Of a stretch of DNA of 64,000 nt, positions 15,679-25,109 are shown in pieces; the stretch's first letter is position 1, and the number at the start of each line of letters is the position of its first letter. The notes under the pieces were generated by a model. That model was not told the DNA's origin, ran no database searches, and saw only the letters and a list, made by a program, of their open reading frames with translations. The position numbers and the translations under genes were made by a program. Source of the stretch: Microbacterium sp. Leaf288 (GTDB lineage: Bacteria > Actinomycetota > Actinomycetes > Actinomycetales > Microbacteriaceae); assembly GCF_001422925.1 (NCBI RefSeq), contig NZ_LMNI01000015.1, forward strand, positions 45,390-109,389, in the 5' to 3' direction.

Positions 15679-16986
15679 ATGACCCCTACCATCGTCAAAG
15701 CCGCGGACGCCGCGCAGTTCCTCTCCTTCGTCCCCCGCATGCTCGGCTACCACCCGACGCAGAGCCTCGTGGTGATCCCGTTCCACGGGGCCCGCAGCCT
15801 GGGCGCCATGCGCTTCGACCTCCCCGACGGCGACGCGGACGCCGTCGACCGGATCGCAGCGACGGTCGCGGGCATGGCGTGCCGGCTCCCCGAGGCCGAT
15901 GCCGTCGCCGCGATCACGTATACCGGAGCACGGTTCCAGGACGAGAGACGGATGCCGCATCGCGACCTCCTCGCCGCGCTCGAGCGCCGCGCGGATGCGT
16001 GCGGACTGCGGGTCACCGATCTGCTGTGCGTCGGCGCCGACGGGTGGGGCTCGTTCCTCGACGCAGAGTGTCCCGCGACGGGGAGATCGCTCGGCGACCT
16101 GGAGTGGATCGGCTCCGGAGACATCCCGGAGCCGGACGGCGATCAGTCGACGGGCGCCGACCTGCCGGAAGGCTCGCCCGAGGAGCGGGAGCGGGTCGCG
16201 AAGGCGATGACGGCGCTCGACACGGCGGTGGCGGTGCTGTGCGGACCACAGGCGGACGGCGGGACGGCGGCGCGCACTGCGCGATCTGCCCGCACCGCGT
16301 GCGACGACGCGGTGACGGGCTTCGCCCGCGGAACGGAGGACGCGACGAGCGCGGCGCTGCCGAGCGCGCGGGTGAGCGACCTCGGCCCCGTTCCGGCGCC
16401 GGTGTCGGGCGCGGCGGAGGCTGCGGCATCCGTCGCCGACGAGGCAGCGCGGGTCGACCCGCAGGCGCTCGCGGCCTTCTGCCGGTTCGACGATCTGCCC
16501 GGGTTCTTCGAGGACGCCCTCGCACGACCGCGCGATGCGGCGGACGCGTACGACGTCGCCGCCCTCGTGTGGTGCCTCGCGCGCCCGTCGCTGCGGGATG
16601 TCGCGCTCGTGCAGTGGAGCGGCAACCTGGCGCAGGGCGACGAGGCGTTCGATGCGCAGCTGCGGTGGGAGTCGGGCGAGGAGTATCCGGCGCACCTCGC
16701 GATGCGCATGTGGGGAGAGGGCGACCGCCCGCAGGTGTCACGGCTCGAGACCGCCCTGCAGCTGTCGCGGGGGGCGGCCGCAGTCGCGCCGCGGGACGCG
16801 CAGCCGGGTCCGCTCGCGATGTGCGCGTGGCTGTCGTGGGCTCTCGGTCGCTCGACCCATGCGGCGGCCTACGCGGAGCGCGCATGCGAGATCGAGTCCG
16901 AGCACGGGCTGTCGCAGATCGTGCTGTCGTTCGTGAACGCCGGGCACCTGCCGGACTGGGCGTTCCAGAGGGCGAGCGCCCCGTGA
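15679..16986 (+). CDS. DUF4192 domain protein
   Basis: A 435-residue cytoplasmic protein beginning IVKAADAAQFLSFVPRMLGYHPTQSLVVIPF, the characteristic opening of DUF4192 proteins of actinobacteria, whose function is unknown. The middle (about residues 165-260) is rich in Ala/Thr/Ser and likely a flexible linker. The C-terminal part repeats the DUF4192 pattern around ALVWCLARPSLRDVALVQW and ends with a TPR-like helical stretch containing LSWALGRSTHAAAYAERACEIE. There is no clear ribosome-binding site before the ATG. It converges on lysS, with 29 bp between the stops. Confidence 0.85.
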   Translation: MTPTIVKAADAAQFLSFVPRMLGYHPTQSLVVIPFHGARSLGAMRFDLPDGDADAVDRIAATVAGMACRLPEADAVAAITYTGARFQDERRMPHRDLLAALERRADACGLRVTDLLCVGADGWGSFLDAECPATGRSLGDLEWIGSGDIPEPDGDQSTGADLPEGSPEERERVAKAMTALDTAVAVLCGPQADGGTAARTARSARTACDDAVTGFARGTEDATSAALPSARVSDLGPVPAPVSGAAEAAASVADEAARVDPQALAAFCRFDDLPGFFEDALARPRDAADAYDVAALVWCLARPSLRDVALVQWSGNLAQGDEAFDAQLRWESGEEYPAHLAMRMWGEGDRPQVSRLETALQLSRGAAAVAPRDAQPGPLAMCAWLSWALGRSTHAAAYAERACEIESEHGLSQIVLSFVNAGHLPDWAFQRASAP

Positions 16987-17015
16987 TCCGCGCGCGGGAG
17001 GATCCCGCCGGCGGA

Positions 17016-18530
17016 CTACTTGACGAGCGGGAAGAGGATCGTCTCGCGGATGCCGAGCCCGGTCACCGCCATGAGCAGCCGGTCGATGCCCATGCCCATG
17101 CCACCGGTCGGGGGCATGCCGTGCTCGAGCGCGCGCAGGAACTCCTCGTCGATTCGCATCGCCTCGAGGTCGCCCTTCGCGGCGAGCTTGGCCTGCTCGA
17201 CGAAGCGCTCCCGCTGGATGACCGGGTCGATGAGCTCGGAGTAGCCGGTCGCGAGCTCGAAGCCGCGAACGTAGAGGTCCCACTTCTCCACGACGCCGGC
17301 GATCGAGCGGTGCTCGCGGACGAGCGGGCTCGTGTCGACCGGGAAGTCCATGACGAAGGTGGGGCGCACGAGGCCCGGCTTCACGAAGTGCTCCCACAGC
17401 TCCTCGACGAGCTTGCCGTGGATCGCGTGCGGCGGCAGGTCGACGCCCTCGGCCTCGGCGAGCGAGACGAGGTCCTCGAACGGCGTCTCGGGCGTGATCG
17501 AGCGGCCCGCCGCCTCCGACAGCGACTCGTACATCGACAGGCGGTCCCACCGCCCGCCCAGGTCGTACTCGGTGCCGTCGGCCCAGATCACCGTGGTCGA
17601 GCCCGAGATCGCCACGGCCGCGTTCTGGATCAGCTCCTGCGTGAGGTCGGCGATGCCGTTGTAGTCGCTGTACGCCTGGTACGCCTCGAGCATCGCGAAC
17701 TCGGGGCTGTGGGTCGAGTCGGCGCCCTCGTTGCGGAAGTTGCGGTTGATCTCGAAGACGCGGTCGATGCCGCCGACCACGGCGCGCTTGAGGAACAGCT
17801 CGGGCGCGATGCGGAGGTACAGGTCCGTGTCGAACGCGTTGGAGTGCGTGATGAACGGGCGTGCCGACGCTCCACCGTGCTGCACCTGCAGCATCGGGGT
17901 CTCGACCTCGATGAAGTCGTGCGACGCGAACGTCTGTCGCAGGCTCGCGTTGACCTTCGCGCGTGCGAGGACCGTGTCGCGCGCGCGGTCGCGCACGATG
18001 AGGTCGAGGAAGCGGCTGCGGACGCGACTCTCTTCACTGAGCTCGGAGTGCAGGTTCGGCAGCGGGAGCACGGCCTTCGACGCGATGCGCCACTGCGACA
18101 CCATGATCGACAGCTCGCCGCGGCGGCTCGAGATGACCTCACCCGAGACGAAGACGTGGTCTCCGAGGTCGACGAGCTCCTTCCAGGCCTGCAGCGACTC
18201 GTCGCCGACGGCTGCGAGCGAAACCATCGCCTGGATGCGGCTGCCGTCGCCCGCCTGCAGCGAGGCGAAGCAGAGCTTTCCGGTGTTGCGGCTGAAGACG
18301 ATGCGTCCGGCGACCGCAGCGGTGACACCGGTTTCGGCCCCCGCCTCGAGGTCGGCGAACCGATCGCGCAGAGCCGGGATCGTGTCGGTGATCGGCAGGC
18401 TGACCGGATAGGCCCCACCCGCGGCATCCGTGCGCTCCGCGATCAGTCGCTCGCGCTTGGCCAGCCGCACGGCCTTCTGCTCGAAGACTTCTTCTTCGGT
18501 CGGCTCGTCGGGCGCGGTCGCGTCGGTCAC
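17016..18530 (-). CDS. lysS: Lysyl-tRNA synthetase, class II
   Basis: A 504-residue class II synthetase that charges tRNA-Lys. It has an N-terminal OB-fold anticodon-binding domain (about residues 60-165) and the catalytic core with motif 1 in FIEVETPMLQ, motif 2 in FRNEGADSTHSPEF and motif 3 in GMGMGIDRLLMAVTGLGIRE. GTG at 18530 is chosen since GAGGAG lies about 9 nt upstream and the usual acidic N-terminal tail follows. In M. tuberculosis lysS lies between clpC1 and panC as it does here, but the panD and coaX genes found there are absent from this stretch. Confidence 0.97.
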   Translation of the reverse strand: MTDATAPDEPTEEEVFEQKAVRLAKRERLIAERTDAAGGAYPVSLPITDTIPALRDRFADLEAGAETGVTAAVAGRIVFSRNTGKLCFASLQAGDGSRIQAMVSLAAVGDESLQAWKELVDLGDHVFVSGEVISSRRGELSIMVSQWRIASKAVLPLPNLHSELSEESRVRSRFLDLIVRDRARDTVLARAKVNASLRQTFASHDFIEVETPMLQVQHGGASARPFITHSNAFDTDLYLRIAPELFLKRAVVGGIDRVFEINRNFRNEGADSTHSPEFAMLEAYQAYSDYNGIADLTQELIQNAAVAISGSTTVIWADGTEYDLGGRWDRLSMYESLSEAAGRSITPETPFEDLVSLAEAEGVDLPPHAIHGKLVEELWEHFVKPGLVRPTFVMDFPVDTSPLVREHRSIAGVVEKWDLYVRGFELATGYSELIDPVIQRERFVEQAKLAAKGDLEAMRIDEEFLRALEHGMPPTGGMGMGIDRLLMAVTGLGIRETILFPLVK

Positions 18531-18655
18531 GGGGTGGGCTCCTCGGTGGGGTGTTCTCCGCAGAACGCGGACCCCCAAGTCTACCGAGGTGCTCAAGGGC
18601 GCGAGTAAGGTCGGGGGCGGCCCTTCGAACGCCCTCGACACGATCGGACGACGCG

Positions 18656-19870
18656 ATGTCGCAAGCTCGTCGCACGATGTCGGATCTCGCCGGGTTCTGG
18701 GTCGTCGCGGCCGCGTTCACGAGCGTCACCGCCTACGCCACAGTCCCGACGCCCCTGTACCCGCTGTACCAGGCGGCCGACGACTTCCCCGTTCCGGTCG
18801 TGACGTTCATCTTCGCCGCGTTCGCGGTGGGGGTCGTCTTCAGCCTCTTCCTGGTCGGCCACATCAGCGACTGGGCGGGACGCCGCCGGATGGCGGAGAC
18901 CGCGGTGCTCGTCTCGGCGCTCGCGGCGGTCGTCTTCCTCGTGTGGAACTCGGTCCCGGGCCTCATCGTCGCGCGGTTCGTCGACGGGGTCAGCGTCGGC
19001 ATGCTCAGCGCCGCGGCGGCGGCCCACCTCGCCGAGCTGCGCGCAAGAGCCCGCCCCGCGGAGACTGCGGTGGTTGCGGCGTCGGTCGCCGGAGCCGCCA
19101 ACCTCGGCGGGCTGGCGCTCGGCCCCCTGGTGGGCGGCCTGTTCGCCGAGTTCGCCCCCGACCCCCTCGAGCTGCCGCACTTCGTCTTCCTCGTGCTCTT
19201 CATCGCCGCGGCGTTCGTTCTGCGCCACGTGCCCGAGACGGTCGACACGTCGGCGCGGCATCCGGCCTACCGACCGCAACGGCTGGCGTTCCCCGCCGGG
19301 TCCGGCGCGGCCTTCGCTGCGGCGGGCACCGGCGCGGCCGCCTCGTTCGCGCTGTTCGCGCTGTTCACGTCGCTGGCGCCGACATTCCTCCACGACACGT
19401 TCCACGTGTCCGACCACCTCGTGGACGGTGCCACCGTCTTCGCCGTCTTCGGCGCCGCGGCGCTCGCGCAGCTGCTGCTGGTCCGCGTCGCCCAGCGGGC
19501 GCAGCTCCTCATCGCCATCCTGTGCTTCGTCGTCGGACTCGTGTCCATCGCCGCGGGCGCCCTGATCCCCGCGCTCGCGCTCTTCATCGGGGGCGGGATC
19601 GTCGCCGGGTCCGGCGCCGGCATCATGTTCCGCTCGGCGATCGCCGCGGCCGGGGCGCTCTCGGCGCCCGACCGCCGGGGCGAGACGCTCGCACTTCTCT
19701 TCCTCATCGCCTACGGGGGACTCGTCGCACCCGTGCTCCTCGTGGGCCTGAGCCTTCCGTTCGTGGGCGAGACGACGGTGCTCCTCGTCTTCTCCGCCGT
19801 CGTGCTCCTCGCGACGCTCGGCGCGGGTGTCGCCATGCGCCGCCACTCGCTCCCGGCACGCACGCGATAG
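18656..19870 (+). CDS. Major facilitator superfamily transporter
   Basis: A 404-residue twelve-helix MFS protein. The loop after helix 2 is GHISDWAGRRRMAET, the family's motif A. Helix 1 contains TVPTPLYPLYQ, a motif common in actinobacterial drug-efflux-like MFS proteins. The ATG at 18656 precedes the first helix by about 15 residues; no ribosome-binding site is obvious. It diverges from lysS with 125 bp between. Export of a small molecule or drug is the usual assignment for this branch; the substrate is not predictable. Confidence 0.85.
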   Translation: MSQARRTMSDLAGFWVVAAAFTSVTAYATVPTPLYPLYQAADDFPVPVVTFIFAAFAVGVVFSLFLVGHISDWAGRRRMAETAVLVSALAAVVFLVWNSVPGLIVARFVDGVSVGMLSAAAAAHLAELRARARPAETAVVAASVAGAANLGGLALGPLVGGLFAEFAPDPLELPHFVFLVLFIAAAFVLRHVPETVDTSARHPAYRPQRLAFPAGSGAAFAAAGTGAAASFALFALFTSLAPTFLHDTFHVSDHLVDGATVFAVFGAAALAQLLLVRVAQRAQLLIAILCFVVGLVSIAAGALIPALALFIGGGIVAGSGAGIMFRSAIAAAGALSAPDRRGETLALLFLIAYGGLVAPVLLVGLSLPFVGETTVLLVFSAVVLLATLGAGVAMRRHSLPARTR

Positions 19871-19915
19871 GGCGACCGGGCAGGGTGATCCCGGCTGTGG
19901 CCTCCGCGGATCACC

Positions 19916-20710
19916 TCAAGGCAGGTCGACCGGCACCCCGAGCGGTGCCCAGCGGATGCGCTCCCGCACCGGCCCCGGGGCGGCGTCGAAGACCGCCGCG
20001 GCGGCCTCCTCCTGCTGCGAGAAATGGCTCCAGCCCTCGACATGGACGGGCACGGCGACGCCGGGCTGGGCGAGTCCGATCAGTTCGACCGCGTCGTCGG
20101 CGTCCATCGTGTACGCGAGCGGACCCGTGAGCGGGAACTTCACGGCACCGATGTGGACGAGCGCCACGTCGGGCAGCATCCCGGTCGCCGCGCGACGCAG
20201 GCCGCCGTACAGGACGGTGTCGCCCGTCATCCACAGGCCGGGCCGGGCGGCGCCCGCGAGCGAGAGCGCGAACCCGACGACGGGTCCGACGATCGGACCG
20301 GTGAGCGGGGCGCCGTGCCGGCACGGGGTCGCGGTGACGACGAGGTCGCGCTTGCCCTCTGCGGTGAGGGTGACGGCATCGCCGGTGGCGAGGCCCTGGG
20401 CGTCGGGATGTGCGCCGTCCTTCGTCAGCGCCTTCGCGCCCGCGACGGTGGTCAGCACCGTCCGCGCCGCCGACAGCCCGGCCCGACCCGCGTCGTCGAG
20501 GTTGTCGGCGTGGTGATGGTGGCTCAGCAGCACCACATCGACGGGGCCGATCTCGTCGAGCGGGATGGCGGGACCGGTGGTCTTGCGCGACGACGTGCCC
20601 AGCGCGAAGGAGTAGGTGCGGCCCGGCGGGTCGAACGTCGGGTCCGTGAGGATCCGCCACCCTTCCCATTCGACGAGGGCGGTCGGACCGCCGATCCGCG
20701 TGACGCGCAT
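19916..20710 (-). CDS. Metallo-beta-lactamase fold hydrolase
   Basis: A 264-residue MBL-fold metal-dependent hydrolase of the UlaG-like group. The metal site is SHHHHADNLDDAG: the HxHxD part is kept but the next residue is Asn where many MBL proteins have His. Further ligands are in TATPCRHG, MTGDTVLYGG and the C-terminal PVHVEGWSHF. The start has GGGAGGTGAC directly before the ATG. It is 27 bp upstream of nothing on its own strand except the end of panC, so it may be read from the panC operon. The substrate is unknown. Confidence 0.85.
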   Translation of the reverse strand: MRVTRIGGPTALVEWEGWRILTDPTFDPPGRTYSFALGTSSRKTTGPAIPLDEIGPVDVVLLSHHHHADNLDDAGRAGLSAARTVLTTVAGAKALTKDGAHPDAQGLATGDAVTLTAEGKRDLVVTATPCRHGAPLTGPIVGPVVGFALSLAGAARPGLWMTGDTVLYGGLRRAATGMLPDVALVHIGAVKFPLTGPLAYTMDADDAVELIGLAQPGVAVPVHVEGWSHFSQQEEAAAAVFDAAPGPVRERIRWAPLGVPVDLP

Positions 20711-20737
20711 GTCACCTCCCAGCCCTTGTTCCCGGGG

Positions 20738-21583
20738 TCAGCCCAGGTAGATCTCGGCGTTGTCGATGAACCGATGCCCCGCCACAGAGGCGGCGATGAG
20801 AGCGAGGGCGGGACCGCTGCTGCCCTCGTCGACGGGCAGGAACGTCGCCGGGTCGACGACGCTCAGGTACTCCAGCCGGATGCGCGGCTCCCCCATGAGC
20901 GCAGACTGAGCGGCGGCGATGCAGGCATCCACGCCGCGGTCCGCGTTCGCAGCGGCCGCGTCGAGCGCGGCCGGCAGGAGCGCGGCGGCGGCGAGGTCGC
21001 GCTCCTCGAGCATCCCGACCCGCGTCGACACGGGAAGGCCGTCGTCCCCGCGCACGGTCTCCACCGTCGCGACCTCGACGTCGAAGAGCAGATCGCGGAT
21101 CATGCGGCGTACGAGGAAGACCCGCTGCCGGTCCCGCTCGCCGTAGACGGCGACGTCCGGGTCGACGAGGTGGAAGAGCTTCGCCTCCACCGTGAGGAGC
21201 CCGTCGAAGTAGAACGGGCGCGCACGCCCTTCGTAGCGGAGGCCGAGATCGCCCGCGGTGATCTTCGTCGTCGCGGAGCCGGTGGGGAGCAGCTCGTTCG
21301 CGTCGGGCGCGAACACGACCTCGACACCGAGCGACTCGAGGAGGCGCTCGTCCTCGTCGGGCGTCCGGGGATACGCCGCGAACTCTGCCGGCGACGCGAA
21401 ACGCAGCGGATTGACGAACACCGAGACGACCACGACGTCGGCGACTTCACGCGCGCGATGGACGAGGTCGATGTGCCCGTCGTGGAGGGAGCCGATGGTG
21501 GAGATGAGCGCGATGCGCGCCCCCGGGGCGGCGGCGCGGACCTCGGCGAGCCGAGCCCGCAGCTCGTCGACGGTGCTGATCAT
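20738..21583 (-). CDS. panC: Pantothenate synthetase (pantoate-beta-alanine ligase), divergent
   Basis: A 281-residue PanC homologue, normal length, which would join pantoate and beta-alanine using ATP. The adenylate-binding histidines are present (His34 and His37 in IGSLHDGH, usually MGALHxGH), as is KLF followed by the core strand. Several residues that are nearly invariant differ: NPLRF (Arg61 for the pantoate-binding Gln), GERDRQR (Arg150 for Lys, Arg154 for the second pantoate-binding Gln) and FYFDG for xHFxG. ATG at 21583 overlaps the DUF2520 stop (ATGA). Its position is that of panC in related genomes, but its substrate may have changed. Confidence 0.85.
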   Translation of the reverse strand: MISTVDELRARLAEVRAAAPGARIALISTIGSLHDGHIDLVHRAREVADVVVVSVFVNPLRFASPAEFAAYPRTPDEDERLLESLGVEVVFAPDANELLPTGSATTKITAGDLGLRYEGRARPFYFDGLLTVEAKLFHLVDPDVAVYGERDRQRVFLVRRMIRDLLFDVEVATVETVRGDDGLPVSTRVGMLEERDLAAAALLPAALDAAAANADRGVDACIAAAQSALMGEPRIRLEYLSVVDPATFLPVDEGSSGPALALIAASVAGHRFIDNAEIYLG

Positions 21584-22296
21584 CCTTGGATCGTAGCGGG
21601 GGGTTCGCCACGCGCCGGACCAGAGCCTGCTTCTGCCAGCGCCTGATCGAGCGTGGTGTGCGCGAGAGCCGACAGGAACGACCCGGGATACGGCACCCCG
21701 GCCTCCGCCAGCAGCGCGGCCGCCTGGTGCACGATGGACCGTGAGAACACCCGCGCCGTCGCGATCGCCTCCCCGTATGCGGGACGCGCCGACTCTTCGA
21801 CGACGACAGGCTCGCAGCCGAGTTCGACGGCGAGCGCCTGCGCGATCGGCAGCACGGGAGCGGGTGCGGTGACAGCCGCGTACGCACTGGAGAGCGCCCG
21901 CAGATCCATCGAGGTCCCGGTGAACTCGATCGCGGGGTGCACGGCGAGCGGGATCACGCCCTTCGCCACGGCGGCCGACAGGATCCCGGTGCCGAAGGTC
22001 GGATCCGTGTGCAGCACGAGCTGCCCCGGCTGCCACGCGCCGACCTCGGCCAGACCGCTGACGAGACCCTCGAGCTGGTCGTGCGGCACCGCGACGAGCA
22101 CGAGCTCGCTCCGGCGGGCGACCTCGGTCGCGTCGAGCACGGGAACTCCGGGCAGGATGGCCTCGACCCGCTCGGGATCGGAGCCTTTCGTGACGCCCAC
22201 CAGCGCGTGCCCGGCCCCGCCGAGCGCAGCGCCGAGCACGGGCCCGACCCGGCCGGCGCCGATGATGCCGACCCCGAGACGGCCCTCGCGGCTCAC
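21580..22296 (-). CDS. Rossmann-fold DUF2520 protein
   Basis: A 238-residue protein with an N-terminal NAD(P)-binding Rossmann domain (GVGIIGAGRVGPVLGAAL, residues 8-25) and a helical DUF2520 domain. Its gene is next to panC in many actinobacteria, including M. tuberculosis (Rv3603c). GTG at 22296 overlaps the stop of the PH-domain gene and its own stop overlaps panC, so it is translationally coupled on both sides. The fold suggests a dehydrogenase related to ketopantoate reductase, and a role in the pantoate branch has been proposed from context; that remains inference. Confidence 0.88.
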   Translation of the reverse strand: MSREGRLGVGIIGAGRVGPVLGAALGGAGHALVGVTKGSDPERVEAILPGVPVLDATEVARRSELVLVAVPHDQLEGLVSGLAEVGAWQPGQLVLHTDPTFGTGILSAAVAKGVIPLAVHPAIEFTGTSMDLRALSSAYAAVTAPAPVLPIAQALAVELGCEPVVVEESARPAYGEAIATARVFSRSIVHQAAALLAEAGVPYPGSFLSALAHTTLDQALAEAGSGPARGEPPATIQG

Positions 22297-24077
22297 TCTC
22301 GGTCCTCCCCCGGCTTCGGAACGACGATGTAGCCCGCCGGCGGCGGGGGCACGGATGCTGCCGCCTGGGCATCTGCGCCGGCAGCAGGTGGAGCGGGCAC
22401 CGCAGCGGCCGGCGCGTACACCTCGGGGGTCAGGGAGACGGAGTCGGCAGCTTCCGGTTCGTCCTCAGCCCAGCGGTGGGTGCGGTCGACCAGCGCCGCG
22501 CGCACCGACCCGTGGGCGACGTCGTCGAACAGCGCCAGGGCGGCGTCGCGGTCGACGGCCGCGAGGAACGGCGACACCGGACCTGTGACGACGTGCGCGC
22601 GCACGTTGGTCACGCGCGACGCGCGGTCGAGCGGCCCCTGGTGGAGCCCGAAGCTCTGCAGGCGCGCGAGCGGGAGGATGACGAGCTTGCGCCACACCAC
22701 GCCGCGCCGCATCAGGAGCACGTCGTCGGTGAGGCGGAAGCCGTTGCGGCGGTACGAGAACGGCCGGATCCACCACGCGCGCTTCGGCGTGTTCGTGAAC
22801 GTGTCATCGTCGGTCGGCCCGAACATGCCCTGCCGCACGATGAGCGCCCGCTCGTCGTCGGGCAGCGAGGGCTGGAGCAGGCGCAGCACCCGCTCGACGT
22901 CCGCCGCGGTGCCGACCGGCAGCACCGTCGTGAACTGATCGGTCGTGGTGTCGGCGGCGCTGCGGCCGGTGAGGCGGTTGATGCGGATCGTCCACCATCC
23001 GGCGGGGCGCCAGAAGACCCCCTGCGTCACTTCGACGGCATGCACCCGGCCGGGCGGGACGATCTCGGTGATCGTCGTGAAGAGCCCGAACGTGATGCGC
23101 ACGCCGTCGGGCGTCGGCGCGATCGAGTAGCGCAGCGAGCGGACGATCGAGCGCACCCAGTACGCGCCGAAACCGATGATCGCGGGCACGAAGCCGAGCA
23201 GCAGCCACGTCACGCCCTGGCTGACACCGATCACGATGGCGATGATGGCGAACAGGAGTCCGAGCGTCGACGCGCTGAGGACATGGGATGCCACGAGCCG
23301 GCCGACCGGGATGTGCACGACCGATTCCCGTTCGGCGACGGGGGCCTCGGGTCCCTCGATGAGCCCCGTGATCTCGCGTCCGACGGTCTGGCTGAGGGAC
23401 GCCACCCTGCCGGCCTGTCGCGACGCGGCCCCACTGCCGGGGCCGGCGGCCATCGCGAGGCGGCGCCCCGACGCGAGGCGGAGGATGTCGGCACGGACCG
23501 CCTCGGCATTGGCGGTCGAGAGGTACTCGAGCTTGACGTTCGCGTCGGTGCCCGCGCCGACGACCTCGAGCTTGGCCATGCCCAGCAGCCGCGCGATCAT
23601 CGGCCGCGTGAGGTTGACGCCCTGTACACGGTCGAGGGGCGCACGCCGCTGCGTGCGGAACAGGATGCCGCTGCGCACCTCGACGTCGTCGTCGGTGATG
23701 CGGAAGGTGTGGAAGCGCCACGAGGTGTAGAACACCGCGACGAGCACGATGAGAACCGCGAGGACGGCGACACCCGCCAGCACGTAGAGGTTGTTCGCGA
23801 TGATGAAGTCGATGGGGTCGCCGCCGACCTGCTCCCACTCCACGACCTCGTCCCCCACCCCGGGCGCGAGCCATGGCAGGAAGATGTACAGCAGGCGGTC
23901 GCGCAGGTTCGCGAAGACGATGCCGATGACGACGATGAGGAACAGGCCGCCGCGCAGCAACGGCGTCAGCGGGTGCAGCCGGTGCCACTCGCCGTCACTC
24001 AGCGGCGATCGCACCAGCTGCGGCGGCGGAGCGCCGGGGCCGGCAGGCGTCGCCTCAGGAGGGGGAAGCGTGCTCAT
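22293..24077 (-). CDS. Large membrane protein with multiple bacterial PH (bPH2) domains
   Basis: A 594-residue membrane protein. It starts with a Pro-rich cytoplasmic tail and two transmembrane segments (about 45-65 and 95-120). Three bPH2 repeats follow; each has a segment like FRITDDDVEVRSGILFRTQRRAPLDRVQGV, seen again as IRINRLTGR... and as FRLTDDVLLMRRGVVWRKLVILPLARLQS. A second pair of membrane segments lies near 270-320. The C-terminus is a Pro/Ala-rich tail. It pairs with the single-domain bPH2 gene upstream, overlapping by 4 bp, and both lie in the folate/pantothenate operon. Function is unknown; YdbS/YdbT-like pairs are associated with the cell envelope. Confidence 0.88.
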   Translation of the reverse strand: MSTLPPPEATPAGPGAPPPQLVRSPLSDGEWHRLHPLTPLLRGGLFLIVVIGIVFANLRDRLLYIFLPWLAPGVGDEVVEWEQVGGDPIDFIIANNLYVLAGVAVLAVLIVLVAVFYTSWRFHTFRITDDDVEVRSGILFRTQRRAPLDRVQGVNLTRPMIARLLGMAKLEVVGAGTDANVKLEYLSTANAEAVRADILRLASGRRLAMAAGPGSGAASRQAGRVASLSQTVGREITGLIEGPEAPVAERESVVHIPVGRLVASHVLSASTLGLLFAIIAIVIGVSQGVTWLLLGFVPAIIGFGAYWVRSIVRSLRYSIAPTPDGVRITFGLFTTITEIVPPGRVHAVEVTQGVFWRPAGWWTIRINRLTGRSAADTTTDQFTTVLPVGTAADVERVLRLLQPSLPDDERALIVRQGMFGPTDDDTFTNTPKRAWWIRPFSYRRNGFRLTDDVLLMRRGVVWRKLVILPLARLQSFGLHQGPLDRASRVTNVRAHVVTGPVSPFLAAVDRDAALALFDDVAHGSVRAALVDRTHRWAEDEPEAADSVSLTPEVYAPAAAVPAPPAAGADAQAAASVPPPPAGYIVVPKPGEDRE

Positions 24078-24670
24078 AGCCCGGTACGGCGGCTCTCGGC
24101 GACCTCGACGAGGTGGTCGCGGAGGGTCTCGGCGGTGGACTGCGCCAGCCCCGGGATCACGACGCCTGTCGCGGCGGCGGCCGTCACGAACTTGAGCTGC
24201 GCGATGCCGAAGCCGCGGTCGAGCGGACCGTGCGTGATGTCGATGAGCTGCATGCGACCGTAGGGCACGGCGACGAAGCGCTGCCACAGGATGCCACGAC
24301 GGAAGACGAGGTCGTCGTCGCGGAGCTGGTAGCCGATCGCCCGCGCCTGCCGCGGAAGGATGGCGAGGGTCCACGCGAGGATCACGGTCATGATGCCGCC
24401 GGGGATCCACGCCCACAGCTGGTGCATCAGCAGCGCGAGCACGAGCGTGGCGGCGATGACGATCAGCAGGAACGACCCCGTCGAGATCAGCTGCACCGTC
24501 ACGTACTTCGGCGAGATCTGGTGCCACACCCCGCCCTCGAGCGCGAGACGGTTCTCGGACCGCGGCTCGACGAGCCCCTCGAACTCGGGGGCGGTGACGG
24601 GCACCGCGGCCGTCTCAGTGGTCGTGGATGCGCGGTTCGAGTCCGGAATCTTCTCCGGGCTGTTCGTCAT
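24074..24670 (-). CDS. Membrane protein with one bPH2 domain
   Basis: A 198-residue protein with a hydrophilic N-terminus of about 60 residues, two transmembrane helices (about 62-85 and 88-105) and a cytoplasmic bPH2 domain, LRDDDLVFRRGILWQRFVAVPYGRMQLIDI. It is the YdbS-like half of a pair with the larger protein downstream and probably forms a complex with it. The start has GGAAGGA about 8 nt upstream. It overlaps the DUF3180 gene by 56 bp, an unusually long overlap in this operon. Confidence 0.87.
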   Translation of the reverse strand: MTNSPEKIPDSNRASTTTETAAVPVTAPEFEGLVEPRSENRLALEGGVWHQISPKYVTVQLISTGSFLLIVIAATLVLALLMHQLWAWIPGGIMTVILAWTLAILPRQARAIGYQLRDDDLVFRRGILWQRFVAVPYGRMQLIDITHGPLDRGFGIAQLKFVTAAAATGVVIPGLAQSTAETLRDHLVEVAESRRTGL

Positions 24671-25109
24671 CGTCGTCCTTCCGGATCGTGCACAGGTGCT
24701 CCGCGACCAGACCCGCGGCGACCAGCAGGGCGCCGCACACGGTCGTCGCGATGACCGTTCCCAACGAGCCTAGCGAGGGCGTGACCGGCCGGGTCGAAAG
24801 GAAGATCCACAGGCCTGCGCCCAGCCCGCCGATCGCGGCGCCCACGATGCTCGACGCCTTCGCGAGCATCGCGATGCGCACGGCGCGGAACGGGTCGACC
24901 GTCGTCTTGGCGATGCCGTGGGTGGCGCGGCGGATCGGGACCGCGAGGGCGATCACCACCACGCCGAGCAGCACGAGGAGGATGGGCAGGGTCACCGCGG
25001 GCGTGAACGTGGGGCTCCCCGCGGAGGTCAGCAGCTGGTCCACGAGGAAGCCCGCCGCGACCCCGAGGACCGCGGCGATGATCAGCACGCCCGCACTGGT
25101 GCGCTTCAT
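24615..25109 (-). CDS. DUF3180 membrane protein
   Basis: A 164-residue protein with four transmembrane segments beginning MKRTSAGVLIIAAVLGVAAG, typical of DUF3180, a family encoded directly after folK across actinobacteria (Rv3605c in M. tuberculosis). The start overlaps the folK stop (ATGA). The C-terminus is acidic (KDDDDEQPGEDSG) and coincides with the first codons of the next gene. Function is unknown. Confidence 0.9.
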   Translation of the reverse strand: MKRTSAGVLIIAAVLGVAAGFLVDQLLTSAGSPTFTPAVTLPILLVLLGVVVIALAVPIRRATHGIAKTTVDPFRAVRIAMLAKASSIVGAAIGGLGAGLWIFLSTRPVTPSLGSLGTVIATTVCGALLVAAGLVAEHLCTIRKDDDDEQPGEDSGLEPRIHDH

